Part shown: positions 44,916 through 54,806 of the stretch, one piece after another
Layout of the letters: each line of letters opens with the position of its first letter
Position numbering within the stretch: position 1 is the stretch's first letter
DNA from: Galbibacter sp. BG1
GTDB lineage: Bacteria > Bacteroidota > Bacteroidia > Flavobacteriales > Flavobacteriaceae
Direction of reading: 5' to 3'
DNA length: 64,000 nucleotides
Assembly (NCBI RefSeq): GCF_013391805.1
Contig: NZ_CP058364.1
Span: 992,501-1,056,500 of the forward strand
Notes under the pieces: model-generated
The model's input: the letters and a program-made list of their open reading frames with translations, nothing else
Told to the model about the DNA's origin: nothing
Databases searched by the model: none
Made by a program: the position numbers and the translations under genes

Positions 44916-46163
44916 TTAAGATGTAGAAACTGTATTTTTCCTTTTTTTCAATTCTATGACTGTAATTTCTGGCCAAATACCTACGCGCCCCGGATACCCA
45001 ATAAAACCGAGCCCACGGTTAACATTTATATATTGCCCCATTTTTTCGTAAACACCTGCCCAATACTTGTAACGGTATTTTACAGGGCTCCACTTTAACC
45101 AACCAGGTATTTCCACTCCGAATTGCATTCCGTGGGTATGCCCGCTTAGGGTTAAATGATAATGATACGGATGATCGATTACCTGGTAATGCCAGTGGGA
45201 CGGATCGTGGCTCATGAGTATTTTAAAATCGTTTTTATCTATTCTTGCTATCGCCTTATCCAGGTCACCCGCTTTTTTGAATCCGCCTTCGCCCCAATTT
45301 TCTACCCCGATTAAAGCTAATTTTTGTCCGTTTTTCTCCAAATACCTGCTTTCGTTCAGTAAAAGGTCAAAGCCTAATTCTTTTTGAATAGCCTTCAATT
45401 CGTCGAGATTGGCAACTTTAGCAGCCTCCGAAGGCCACTCGGCATAATCGCCGTAATCGTGGTTTCCCAATACTGAAAAAATACCGTCTTTGGCATTTAA
45501 TTTTGAAAATGTTGCCTTCCACGGATACATTTCTGTTGCTATGCTATTTACCAAATCCCCTGTAAAGAGAATAACATCTGAAGCTTGCTCGTTGATAAGA
45601 TCGACGGCGTACTCCACCTTTTCCTTGTTGTCTAAACTGCCACTGTGAATATCTGATATTTGAGTAATTCTGTATCCATCGAATGCATCGGGGAGGTCAT
45701 CAAACTCCAATGTGTGTTTCCAAACGTGATAGTCATATTTTCCTTTGTACATTCCGTAAAGCAAGGATAGAAAAGGAACAGCGGCAACACCTAGCGCTAT
45801 CTGACTCACAAACTTTCTACGGTCTGGAAATCCTTCCGAAGCAACTTTAGCCGAAGAAAAGACTTTCCCAAAAACCCACGTAAAAAAACGTACCACATCT
45901 TCGATGAGCATAAAAATACCCGAACAGAAGCCCAAAGCCATAAATGCTAAAAATAATCCAACGGCAATTCCCATAGAATGACTCATCCCTTGCGAACGAT
46001 CAAAATGATTGAACTGAATGTAGACATTTACCAAAACGGCTACAAATGCCAAGCCATATAAAATTTGTAGATATGGATTTTTAACAAGGGTTCGAAATGC
46101 TTGGAAGCCATAAAAAGCTCCAATGAGGTAGATAATTCCAAGGAAAATAAAAAATCGAGACAT
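44916..46163 (-). CDS. Membrane-bound calcineurin-like metallophosphoesterase
   Basis: 415 residues. The N-terminal part has about four membrane helices (1-20, 31-50, 64-95) and a short twin-arginine-like segment (DRRKFVSQIALG) before another hydrophobic helix (122-138). The metallophosphoesterase domain follows, with DIH (171-173), GDLV (202-205), GNHDYG (233-238), SHDP and SGHTHG (near 335), all metal-binding motifs. The catalytic domain should be outside the inner membrane. Relatives act on lipid or nucleotide phosphates; the substrate here is unknown. It is divergent from polA across a 424-nt gap that contains repeats. Confidence 0.9.
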   Translation of the reverse strand: MSRFFIFLGIIYLIGAFYGFQAFRTLVKNPYLQILYGLAFVAVLVNVYIQFNHFDRSQGMSHSMGIAVGLFLAFMALGFCSGIFMLIEDVVRFFTWVFGKVFSSAKVASEGFPDRRKFVSQIALGVAAVPFLSLLYGMYKGKYDYHVWKHTLEFDDLPDAFDGYRITQISDIHSGSLDNKEKVEYAVDLINEQASDVILFTGDLVNSIATEMYPWKATFSKLNAKDGIFSVLGNHDYGDYAEWPSEAAKVANLDELKAIQKELGFDLLLNESRYLEKNGQKLALIGVENWGEGGFKKAGDLDKAIARIDKNDFKILMSHDPSHWHYQVIDHPYHYHLTLSGHTHGMQFGVEIPGWLKWSPVKYRYKYWAGVYEKMGQYINVNRGLGFIGYPGRVGIWPEITVIELKKRKNTVSTS

Positions 46164-46587
46164 ATAGTTTTTTAATAAGGCTTATAAATGAGAGTAATTT
46201 AACATCCCATCCGGGGCTTCGACAGGCTCAGCCTGACAAATAAAATTAATAGGAACAAAATATCAAACTAATATATTTCGCAGAGTCAAAATTTTGCGAA
46301 ACGAATCGTTTAAAATAGATCCCGACGCTACCGGTCGGGATTAGCTCAATTTACAATTTTGAGTGCTCTACCGTTGGCAGATTCTCAAAATTGAATTTCG
46401 CTAACAAAAGTACCTTATAAACAGTACAATACGTTGCATTTAAAATTTATTTAACGTACACCAACACTTGCTTTATGTTTATATGTCGTAAAAGCTACAA
46501 TTCCTTTCTTCGGAAGAAACCAAAAGATATCTCCAAGAGTGCGTAAAACTTTTTAACTTTACGCTTTCAACTTTATACAAGCAACGC
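46164..46587. other. Intergenic region before polA with several palindromes and a dispersed repeat
   Basis: No gene is seen. The element at 46218-46238 (TTCGAC...CAGCCTGACA) matches the ends of the one at 18851-18882. A hairpin ATCCCGAC/GTCGGGAT lies at about 46319-46341. CAATTTTGAG (46354-46363) pairs with CTCAAAATTG (46384-46393). A GCGTAAA/TTTACGC pair lies at about 46541-46564, close to the expected polA promoter. Confidence 0.5.
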
Positions 46588-49413
46588 ATGCAAGATCAAA
46601 AACGGCTTTTTCTTTTAGACGCTTACGCTTTAATTTTTAGAGGGTATTACGCATTCATAAAAAATCCACGTATTAATTCCAAAGGTATGGATACTTCTGC
46701 TATTATGGGGTTTATGAATTCCCTCTTGGACGTAATTAAAAGAGAAAATCCAGATCATTTAGCGGTTGCTTTCGATAAGGAAGGCAGCAAGGACCGTGTG
46801 GAAATGTTTGAAGCTTACAAAGCCAATCGCGATGAAACGCCGGAAGCCATTCGTATTGCAGTACCGATTATTCAAGATATTTTAAAAGCCATGCATATTC
46901 CCTGCATAGAAAAAGCGGGATATGAAGCCGATGATATCATTGGAACACTTGCAAAGCAGGCGGAAAAAGCCAACTATAAAGTTTACATGGTGACTCCCGA
47001 TAAAGATTTTGCCCAGTTGGTTTCTGAAAATATATTTATGTACCGCCCAGCAAGAATGGGAAATGGTATTGAAATTTGGGGAATTCCGGAGGTACAAAAG
47101 AAATTTGAAGTAGAAACTCCAGAACAGGTTATTGATTTTCTCGGAATGATGGGGGATTCGGTTGATAACATTCCAGGTTTACCAGGCGTGGGAGAAAAAA
47201 CGGCGAAAAAGTTTTTAAAAGAATTTGGTAGCATGGAAGCACTTTTAGCAAATACCGACAAGCTAAAAGGAAAAATGAAGGAAAAAGTAGAAGAAAATGC
47301 AGAACAGGGAATTCTATCTAAAAAACTGGCACGCATCATGCTGGATGTACCAGTAGAATTTCATGAAGAAGACTATAAACTGGATACTCCCGATATTCCA
47401 AAAGTGCAAGAAATCTTTCAAGAATTGGAGTTTAGAAGGCTCGCCGATAACCTTATGAAAACCTTCGGACAGGAAACGGCTCCAGAGGAAGAAACTTCCG
47501 AAGGGAATACAGCCAATGTAAACTCTAATTTAGACGTTCAATACGATCTTTTTGGGAACAACGAGGCTGCTGAAAGTGCTACAACTACAGTTTCTGGATT
47601 CAAAACCATTGAACAGGTACCGCATTTTTACCAACAGGCCAACACACCGTTGGCACGAAAACTATTGCTGGAAAAGCTATTGCAACAAAAAAGTGTTTGT
47701 TTTGACACGGAAACCACGAACATAAAATCCTTGGAAGCCGAGCTGGTTGGCTGTGCGTTTTCATGGGAACCTGGAACGGGGCATTATGTTTCTTTCCCTG
47801 AAGATCAAAAGGAAACAAAAGCAATTTTGGAAGAATTTCGACCGTTTTTTGAAAACGAGGAAATTGAAAAAATAGGACAAAATCTTAAGTACGACCTCAA
47901 AGTTTTGTCCAATTACAACATGCCTGTAAAAGGCCCTATTTTTGATACCATGATTGCGCATTATCTTATCAATCCAGATATGCGTCACAATATGAATGTC
48001 CTCGCAGAAACCTATTTAAATTACAGTCCGGTTTCCATAGAAACCCTTATAGGGAAAAAAGGCAAAAACCAGCGTTCCATGCGATCCGTAGAATTGGAAA
48101 AACAAACGGAGTATGCGGTTGAAGATGCTGATATTACCCTTCAGTTAAAAAATCTTTTTGCTGAAGAACTACCGAAACGAAATGCAAAAAAGCTTTTTGA
48201 AGAGATTGAAGCTCCGCTGGTAAAAGTGCTTTCCGACATGGAAATTGAGGGAATCAATTTAGATGAAAACTACCTGAAAAGTTTAAGTGGCGCTCTAAAT
48301 ACCGATATCGATCGTCTGGAAAAAGCCATTTTTGAACAAGCTGGGGAAGAATTCAATTTAGCATCCCCAAAGCAATTAGGTCCGATTTTATTTGACAAAT
48401 TGAAGCTAGTCGACAAACCGAAAAAGACCAAAACAGGTCAATATTCCACTGCGGAAGATGTACTTTCGTATCTGGCAAAAGATCATCAAATTGTAGCTGA
48501 TATTTTGGAATGGCGCCAATTGAACAAGCTCAAAAGCACCTATGTGGATGCGCTTCCCAACGAGATAAATTCCAGAACGCATCGCATTCATACTGTTTAC
48601 AGTCAGGCGGTAGCGGCAACCGGAAGGTTGAGTTCCAACAATCCGAATTTGCAGAATATCCCGATAAGAACCGAAAGAGGAAGACAGGTTCGGAAGGCTT
48701 TTGTTCCAAGAGATGAAAACTACACTTTGCTAGCCGCGGATTATTCACAAATTGAACTCCGCATTATCGCAGCGTTAAGTGAGGAGGACACCATGATAAA
48801 AGCCTTTCAAGAAGGTCAGGATATTCACGTAACAACGGCTTCACAAGTGTTCAAAGTAGCTATTGAAGATGTTACCCGCGAGCAGCGAAGCAATGCCAAA
48901 ACAGTAAACTTCGGTATTATCTATGGAGTTTCCGCTTTCGGACTAAGCAACCAAACTACCTTGAATAGAAGTGAAGCCAAAGAATTAATAGATACCTATT
49001 ATGAAACATATCCTAAATTAAAGGCATACATGAGCAAACAAGTTCATTATGCGCAGGATAACGGTTATGTGGAAACCATTTTAGGAAGGCGTCGTTATTT
49101 AAAAGATATTAATTCCCGTAATCAAGTGGTTAGAGGAGCCGCCGAAAGAAATGCCGTAAATGCTCCAATCCAGGGAAGCGCTGCAGACATCATTAAAATT
49201 GCGATGATTAATATTCACCAAAAACTAAAAGAAGGCAATTTTAAAACCAAAATGCTGCTTCAAGTGCACGATGAATTGGTATTCGACGCCCATAAAGACG
49301 AACTGGACACCGTAAAAACCCTCATCAAAACCGAAATGGAAAACGCATACAAACTAAGCGTACCATTGGATGTTGAACTGGGCACAGGCGATAACTGGTT
49401 GGAGGCGCATTGA
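46588..49413 (+). CDS. polA: DNA polymerase I
   Basis: 941 residues. Three domains are complete: 5'-3' exonuclease/flap (about 1-290; EADDIIG, SVDNIPGLPGVGEKTA), 3'-5' exonuclease (about 350-530) with the proofreading acids present (CFDTETTN and EYAVEDAD), and the polymerase (about 550-941) with motif A DYSQIELRI, motif B RSNAKTVNFGIIYG and motif C LQVHDELVF. It ends NWLEAH. It fills gaps in repair and removes RNA primers. The last ~40 codons have a second, diverged copy 5.2 kb downstream, so the present 3' end may have been acquired with the intervening SusC/SusD block. Confidence 0.97.
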   Translation: MQDQKRLFLLDAYALIFRGYYAFIKNPRINSKGMDTSAIMGFMNSLLDVIKRENPDHLAVAFDKEGSKDRVEMFEAYKANRDETPEAIRIAVPIIQDILKAMHIPCIEKAGYEADDIIGTLAKQAEKANYKVYMVTPDKDFAQLVSENIFMYRPARMGNGIEIWGIPEVQKKFEVETPEQVIDFLGMMGDSVDNIPGLPGVGEKTAKKFLKEFGSMEALLANTDKLKGKMKEKVEENAEQGILSKKLARIMLDVPVEFHEEDYKLDTPDIPKVQEIFQELEFRRLADNLMKTFGQETAPEEETSEGNTANVNSNLDVQYDLFGNNEAAESATTTVSGFKTIEQVPHFYQQANTPLARKLLLEKLLQQKSVCFDTETTNIKSLEAELVGCAFSWEPGTGHYVSFPEDQKETKAILEEFRPFFENEEIEKIGQNLKYDLKVLSNYNMPVKGPIFDTMIAHYLINPDMRHNMNVLAETYLNYSPVSIETLIGKKGKNQRSMRSVELEKQTEYAVEDADITLQLKNLFAEELPKRNAKKLFEEIEAPLVKVLSDMEIEGINLDENYLKSLSGALNTDIDRLEKAIFEQAGEEFNLASPKQLGPILFDKLKLVDKPKKTKTGQYSTAEDVLSYLAKDHQIVADILEWRQLNKLKSTYVDALPNEINSRTHRIHTVYSQAVAATGRLSSNNPNLQNIPIRTERGRQVRKAFVPRDENYTLLAADYSQIELRIIAALSEEDTMIKAFQEGQDIHVTTASQVFKVAIEDVTREQRSNAKTVNFGIIYGVSAFGLSNQTTLNRSEAKELIDTYYETYPKLKAYMSKQVHYAQDNGYVETILGRRRYLKDINSRNQVVRGAAERNAVNAPIQGSAADIIKIAMINIHQKLKEGNFKTKMLLQVHDELVFDAHKDELDTVKTLIKTEMENAYKLSVPLDVELGTGDNWLEAH

Positions 49414-49518
49414 AATTAAAATGATCAATGGATTCTCTTAAAATTATGCCAAACAGTCAACATTAAATTATTAAATCACACAAATAATCCTAACTTATTT
49501 ATTTAATTTTCAATTAAA

Positions 49519-49566
49519 ATGTTAATTTAAAAAGAATTTACTGTTTAAATTATGTTAATTTAAAAA
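49519..49566 (+). promoter_or_regulatory. Pair of 15-bp direct repeats upstream of susC
   Basis: ATGTTAATTTAAAAA occurs at 49519-49533 and again at 49552-49566, start-to-start 33 nt, about three helical turns. The second copy ends 40 nt before the susC start. This may be a regulator site; the repeats are seen directly, the role is inferred. Confidence 0.4.
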
Positions 49567-49606
49567 AAAGCGCAATCTTTAAGTGGCTAATTTTAAATAA
49601 CTAATC

Positions 49607-52600
49607 ATGAAAATTAAAACTAATTGGATTGTTCCATTTCTCTTAGTGGTAGGAATGCATTTCGGTTTTTCTCAAGAAAAACCGATTACTGGTACTGTTG
49701 TAGACCAGGACGGACTTCCACTTCCGGGAGCAAACGTAATTATTAAAGGCACCTCTTCGGGTACCCAAACTGATTTTGACGGAAATTATTCTATTTCAGC
49801 TGATCAAGGTCAAACACTTGTCTTTTCCTTTCTAGGACAAAAAACAGAAGAGAGAAGGGTTGGCTCGTCCAACACTATTGACGTTACTTTACAATTAGAT
49901 GCCCAAGCACTAGACGAAGTAATTGTTACTGCATACGGAACAAGCACGAAAGAAGCATTTACTGGCTCCGCTAGCGTTGTAAGTTCAGAAGACTTGGAAA
50001 TAAGAAATGTTACTTCCCCTATTGCAGCTATAGAAGGTAGAGCAACAGGGGTTCAATTTACCTCATCTGCTGGTCCTGGATCCTCTCCAGGTATAGTTAT
50101 TCGAGGTGTCGGTACATTAAACGGAGATACAGATCCATTGTATATTGTAGATGGAATTCAATACGAAGGTAGCTTAAATACTATAAATCAAGAAGACATT
50201 GCATCTTTTACCATTCTCAAAGATGCCGCATCTACCTCTTTATATGGATCCAGAGCGGCCAATGGCGTGGTAATTATAACAACAAAGCAAGGTACAAATG
50301 GAGCCATTAAGGTAAATGCTTCGATGCAGTACGGTTTGGTTTCTCCTTCGATACCGTTTTACGAAGAAGTTTCCCCTGGTGAATATTACGAAACCATGTG
50401 GGAGGCTTTAAAGAATTCCAGCGCCGGTGCTGGAGATCCTGCTTTTGCATCAGCCAATATTTATAATAATTTAGGATATAACCCTTTCAATGTTCCGAAC
50501 AATGAAATTGTAGGAACAGACGGTAGATTAAACCCTAACGCCAGGGTTATCTATAAAAGCCTTGACTGGTACGATGAGTTATCTAGAACGGGAGTTAGAC
50601 AAAATTACAATGTTAATGTTTCTGGCGGAGGTGAAAATCACAGCGTATTCTTCTCTGCATCCTATCTTGATGAAGAAAGCTACGTAATTACTTCGGGATT
50701 TGATCGTTTAACTACTCGACTCAATGCGGAATTTGATGTCAGCAATCATATAAAAATTGGAGGTAGTGCAAATATTGCCATTACCGAGTCTTCTGCCCCT
50801 AGTTCTGCCGGTGAAAACAGCATTGTAAACCCTTTTGGTTTTGCTAAAAACATTGGTTCAATATACCCAGTTTATGTTAATGATCTTCAAGGAAATCTAG
50901 TTCGAGACGTTTTTGGAGATTTAGTTTTTGATAGTGGTGAAGGGTTTCCAGAGTTCAATATAGGATCCAGACCTATAAGCCAAGGGCGACATGCTTTACA
51001 AGAACTTCTTTTAAATGATGAAAGAGACAGAGATAACACTTATGGGTTTCGTTTTTTCACAGAAATTAAAATTTTAGATGGACTTAATCTTAGACTGAAC
51101 TATGGTCGGGATATCAATGAGCTCTTGGAAAAGGAATATGAAAATGCTATAATCGGTGATGCTCAACCTGACGGAAGATACAGTGAAACAAGGGCTCGAA
51201 GACAGGTGGAAAACTTCAATCAGCTACTTACCTATACCAAAAGCTTTGGTGGCCATAATTTAGACATCACATTAGGTCACGAAAGTTTCGATCGCACTTT
51301 TTCTAGTAATAACGGTTTAAAAACTATTCAAGCCGCTAATGGCATCTTTGAGTTTGATAATTTTTCAAACATAGTAGATTTAGGCGGATCCTCTACAAGA
51401 AAGGGTCTTGAAGGTTATTTTTCTAGGCTTAATTATAATTTCGATAACAGATATTATTTGAGTGCTTCGGCGAGAAGAGATGGTTCTTCCGTTTTTAGCG
51501 AAGATTCTAGATGGGGAACATTCTATTCTATTGGTGGCTCTTGGAGAATAGATCAAGAAAGTTTCATGGATAACGTTTCCTTTATTAATCAATTAAAACT
51601 TAGAGGTTCTTATGGGGAAGTAGGAAATGATGATTTAAATGACTTCTTTTTGTCTCAAGCCAGATTTTCCATTACCTCCAATGCAGCAGATCCCGCTATT
51701 ATTTTTACAGATATTGGAAATGATGAATTACAGTGGGAAACTATAGAAACCTATGATGTTGCATTGGAATTTGCCTTGTTCAATAACATTCTAGAAGGTT
51801 CTGTAGAATATTACAAAAGAAACTCTTCCGACTTACTTTATTTACTTCCCATTCCACTAAGTAATGGTTTAAATGAAGTACCGGTGAATGTGGGTGACAT
51901 GTTTAATTCAGGGTGGGAATTTGCATTAACAACACGTTTAATAAATAAGAACGATTTTCGATGGAATGTTACGCTTCAGGCGTCCACGTTTAAGAATGAA
52001 ATTACAAGCTTGCCAAATCCTTTTGTCGATGGCCAACAACGTTGGGAAGAAGGAAGATCTAGATTCGATTTTTATATTTTAAGAACTGCCGGTGTAGACC
52101 CAGATACGGGTGATCAATTGTTTTTGCAATATGAATTGGACGACGACGGAAATAGTGTTCCTGTATTAGACTCCAATGGGGAAATTGCCACTACAACCGA
52201 TTGGCAAGATACAGAAAGAGCCTATACTGGAGATAGCTCCATTCCAGACCTCTTGGGATCCGTTGCCAGTACAATTAACTATAAAGGCTTTTCGCTCGAC
52301 TTTTTAGTGAATTATGGTGTTGGTGGAAAATTTTTAGATTTTGGATATGCCGCTATGATGCACAGCGGAAACTATGGTAGCTCTTATCATCCAGATATTT
52401 TGAATGCCTGGAGACAACCAGGAGACATTACAAGCGTACCACGTTTGGAAGCAGGAAATCCTAACATCGTAAGACAGGCTTCTGACAGATTTCTTACTGA
52501 TGCTTCATTCTGGACACTTAGAAACATCAATTTAGGATATTCCTTTGATGGTGACATTGCTAAACAAATTGGAGTTGATAACTTAAGACTCTCTGTAATT

Positions 52601-52729
52601 GGTGAAAATTTATATACAAAAAGTAAAAGGACTGGAGCAAATCCTCAAGCCGAATTAGCTGGGACACCCGAGGGTAATACATTTAATCCACCAAGAACTT
52701 TTTCGATTGGATTAAATGTTGGATTTTAA
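49607..52729 (+). CDS. SusC/RagA-family TonB-linked outer membrane protein
   Basis: 1040 residues, full length. The signal peptide (cleavage near FGFSQ) is followed by a carboxypeptidase-like domain (about 25-105, ITGTVVDQDGLPLPGANVII), the plug (VIVTAYGTSTKEAFTGS, VIRGVGTLNGDTDPLYIVDG, FTILKDAASTSLYGSRAANG) and the barrel, ending FSIGLNVGF. It is the channel of a SusCD nutrient importer with the next gene, 13 nt downstream. No glycosidase, peptidase or sensor gene is next to it, so the substrate cannot be guessed. Together with its SusD it lies between polA and a polA 3' fragment, which suggests insertion as a unit. Confidence 0.94.
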   Translation: MKIKTNWIVPFLLVVGMHFGFSQEKPITGTVVDQDGLPLPGANVIIKGTSSGTQTDFDGNYSISADQGQTLVFSFLGQKTEERRVGSSNTIDVTLQLDAQALDEVIVTAYGTSTKEAFTGSASVVSSEDLEIRNVTSPIAAIEGRATGVQFTSSAGPGSSPGIVIRGVGTLNGDTDPLYIVDGIQYEGSLNTINQEDIASFTILKDAASTSLYGSRAANGVVIITTKQGTNGAIKVNASMQYGLVSPSIPFYEEVSPGEYYETMWEALKNSSAGAGDPAFASANIYNNLGYNPFNVPNNEIVGTDGRLNPNARVIYKSLDWYDELSRTGVRQNYNVNVSGGGENHSVFFSASYLDEESYVITSGFDRLTTRLNAEFDVSNHIKIGGSANIAITESSAPSSAGENSIVNPFGFAKNIGSIYPVYVNDLQGNLVRDVFGDLVFDSGEGFPEFNIGSRPISQGRHALQELLLNDERDRDNTYGFRFFTEIKILDGLNLRLNYGRDINELLEKEYENAIIGDAQPDGRYSETRARRQVENFNQLLTYTKSFGGHNLDITLGHESFDRTFSSNNGLKTIQAANGIFEFDNFSNIVDLGGSSTRKGLEGYFSRLNYNFDNRYYLSASARRDGSSVFSEDSRWGTFYSIGGSWRIDQESFMDNVSFINQLKLRGSYGEVGNDDLNDFFLSQARFSITSNAADPAIIFTDIGNDELQWETIETYDVALEFALFNNILEGSVEYYKRNSSDLLYLLPIPLSNGLNEVPVNVGDMFNSGWEFALTTRLINKNDFRWNVTLQASTFKNEITSLPNPFVDGQQRWEEGRSRFDFYILRTAGVDPDTGDQLFLQYELDDDGNSVPVLDSNGEIATTTDWQDTERAYTGDSSIPDLLGSVASTINYKGFSLDFLVNYGVGGKFLDFGYAAMMHSGNYGSSYHPDILNAWRQPGDITSVPRLEAGNPNIVRQASDRFLTDASFWTLRNINLGYSFDGDIAKQIGVDNLRLSVIGENLYTKSKRTGANPQAELAGTPEGNTFNPPRTFSIGLNVGF

Positions 52730-52742
52730 CTAAAAGCAAAGT

Positions 52743-54416
52743 ATGATGATTATGTTAAGAAAAATAAAATTTATGTTTATAGTAATCCTAGGGATTACCA
52801 TAACTTCGTGTGACGATGACTTTTTAGAAACGACTCCCACAGATGCTATATCAGCTGCAGACGCACTGGCCAATGAGACTAACATGCAGCTTATTTTAAA
52901 TGGACTTCATCGCGGGCTTTATTCTCAATCTCAAACAATCTTGCCTGGTGGAGATTCGCAAAGGGCAGGTAACCATTATTGGGTTCCTTTAGGAGATAAT
53001 TTGTCTGGTGGATTAATACATTCTGCAAATGCAAATAATTTAGGATGGAGGACAGAAATGCAATGGAATTCTCACACTGACCAAACGTCCTTGACATGTG
53101 AACTTTTATGGTATCACAGATATAATATTATCGCGGGAGCTAATTTGCTTATTAATAGAGCCAACGATGGCACTTTAACGCAATCCCCTGGACTATTTGA
53201 GATATTAGGTCAAGCTTATACCTACAGAGCCTACGCTTACCTATCTTTAGTTCAACATTATGCTAGAGGATATCTCATTGGAAACCCAGCCACAGATCCA
53301 GGCGTACCTTTATTATTTTCTTCTGAAGCACCTTTTACAAGTACAGGAAGATCCACAGTTCAGGAAATTTATGATCAAATAGAAGAAGATCTTAGAGCTG
53401 CAATAAGTGCTTTTGAAAATGGTTCAGGAAGACCCAGTGGTGGGCCAGAAACCAAGTCTCAACTTAATATTGATGTAGCTTATGGCCTTTTGGCTAGAAC
53501 TGCCTTGTCCAAAGGCGATTGGCAAACAGCCGCAGATGCCGCCGTAAAAGCACGTGAAAACTATCCTCTTATGAGTGAAGATGAATGGAAGTCTGGTTTT
53601 AACACCAATAGCCTACCCGAAGTTATATGGGGGAGCAATGTAATTGATGCTGAAACAACATTCTTTCGTTCCTACTTTTACTTAGCCAGCAATACTTTTA
53701 ACGGAAGCCAGATTAGAAATAACCCAAAAATTGCAGACCGAAGATTGGTAGACGCCATTCCTGATACAGACTACAGAAAAGACGTATTTATAATCGATGC
53801 ACCTAATACCAATTTTTCAGCTGCAAATAATCAAGGGGGGCTAGACGGAGAGACTGGCTTACCTAGAGATCCCAATTATGCCGGTGATTTAGAAGGTTAT
53901 CAAGAAAGAAGAGAAGAAATTAATACTGAATACGGTATTAACAATAATTTTAATCAGCACCCCTATATGCATTTTAAACTTGAAAATGCCAATCCAGGAT
54001 CAATTGACCCAGATGATATCATTTACATGCGTTCCTCAGAAATGTACCTTATCGAAGCAGAGGCCAAAGCAATGATGAATGATATTGCTGGAGCACAAGA
54101 AGCATTAAGGCCACTCGGTGAAGAACGTGATAGTGGATATAACGTTACCATTTATAGCACTAGAGAATCATTAATGGAACACATTAAGTTTCAAAGGGGA
54201 GTAGAGCTATGGGGAGAAGGATTTGGCTATACAGATAAGATTAGATGGGACGAAGGAATTGATCATTCCGCGGATGGAGGCTCAGGAGCTTCTGAAGTTC
54301 TATATCAATCTGCATTTAAACAAGAAAAACCTTCAGTTAATGATAGATGGATTTTTAAAATTCCACAAGCAGAAATTGATGCCAATCCAAATTTAACTCC
54401 TTCAGATCAAAATTAA
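52743..54416 (+). CDS. SusD/RagB-family surface lipoprotein
   Basis: 557 residues. The lipoprotein signal ends LGITITSC (Cys23), followed by DDDFLETTP, the common SusD start. Helical blocks include GQAYTYRAYAYLSLVQHYARGY and VAYGLLARTALSKGDWQTAADAA (TPR-like). The C-terminal part has MRSSEMYLIEAEAKAM, VELWGEGFGYTDKIRW and the ending IDANPNLTPSDQN. It binds the ligand and closes the SusC channel. It starts 13 nt after susC and ends before a strong hairpin terminator. A start three codons downstream (MLRKIKF) would give the same signal. Confidence 0.94.
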   Translation: MMIMLRKIKFMFIVILGITITSCDDDFLETTPTDAISAADALANETNMQLILNGLHRGLYSQSQTILPGGDSQRAGNHYWVPLGDNLSGGLIHSANANNLGWRTEMQWNSHTDQTSLTCELLWYHRYNIIAGANLLINRANDGTLTQSPGLFEILGQAYTYRAYAYLSLVQHYARGYLIGNPATDPGVPLLFSSEAPFTSTGRSTVQEIYDQIEEDLRAAISAFENGSGRPSGGPETKSQLNIDVAYGLLARTALSKGDWQTAADAAVKARENYPLMSEDEWKSGFNTNSLPEVIWGSNVIDAETTFFRSYFYLASNTFNGSQIRNNPKIADRRLVDAIPDTDYRKDVFIIDAPNTNFSAANNQGGLDGETGLPRDPNYAGDLEGYQERREEINTEYGINNNFNQHPYMHFKLENANPGSIDPDDIIYMRSSEMYLIEAEAKAMMNDIAGAQEALRPLGEERDSGYNVTIYSTRESLMEHIKFQRGVELWGEGFGYTDKIRWDEGIDHSADGGSGASEVLYQSAFKQEKPSVNDRWIFKIPQAEIDANPNLTPSDQN

Positions 54417-54443
54417 AAAATTTAATGCGATTTGAATTAGCGG

Positions 54444-54476
54444 AAACTGGTTAGCTTTAAAAGTTAACCAGTTTTT
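54444..54476 (+). terminator. Intrinsic terminator of the second susCD operon
   Basis: AAACTGGTTAGCTT pairs with AAGTTAACCAGTTT (one G-U) around a tiny loop, followed by a T run. It is about 30 nt after the susD stop. Confidence 0.9.
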
Positions 54477-54509
54477 CGTTTTATAGAAAATATATCAAGT
54501 TAGACACCC

Positions 54510-54632
54510 AACAAAGAAGAAGTTGACACCATTAAGGAAATGATTAAATCAGAAATGGAAAACGCTTACAAACTTAGCGTACCACTAGATGTTGAACTTG
54601 GCACAGGCAAAAATTGGTTGGAGGCGCATTAG
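54510..54632 (+). pseudogene. Detached 3' fragment of a polA gene
   Basis: Forty codons plus stop, in frame, that match the last 40 codons of the intact polA. Over the final 35 residues, 30 are identical, including EMENAYKLSVPLDVELGTG and NWLEAH at the end. DNA differences are mostly at third codon positions, so this is a diverged copy from a related polA, not a fresh duplication. There is no start codon or upstream coding sequence: an in-frame TAG lies at 54501. The fragment marks the right side of the SusC/SusD block. The rest of the 390-nt gap (54633-54806) holds no gene that I can see. Confidence 0.88.
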
Positions 54633-54806
54633 AGGCGCCAGAAAACACCTCTTAACAATTTGATAATGTAATGATTAGTCTTCTTATGCGACTCCCTACA
54701 AAAACAAATCATTATGAAATGAGCTATAGAAATTAATTTTGATGCTATTCAAAACATTCCATAGCGAATTCCATTTGACCTTTTTAAAAAATTAAAAGAC
54801 AAGCAA

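Noticed and set aside
44901-45098. Plus-strand reading frame within the phosphoesterase gene
   Set aside because: It is opposite to a gene with clear catalytic motifs and its product has no recognisable features.
46319-46393. Possible tRNA gene upstream of polA (GGTAGAGC-like segment on the minus strand)
   Set aside because: No acceptor stem, T arm or anticodon arm of the right size can be formed; only the hairpins are real.
49414-54806. Insertion sequence or integrative element around the second SusCD pair
   Set aside because: No transposase, integrase or terminal inverted repeats are seen; only the polA fragment supports an insertion, so it is reported as a finding and not as a mobile element.
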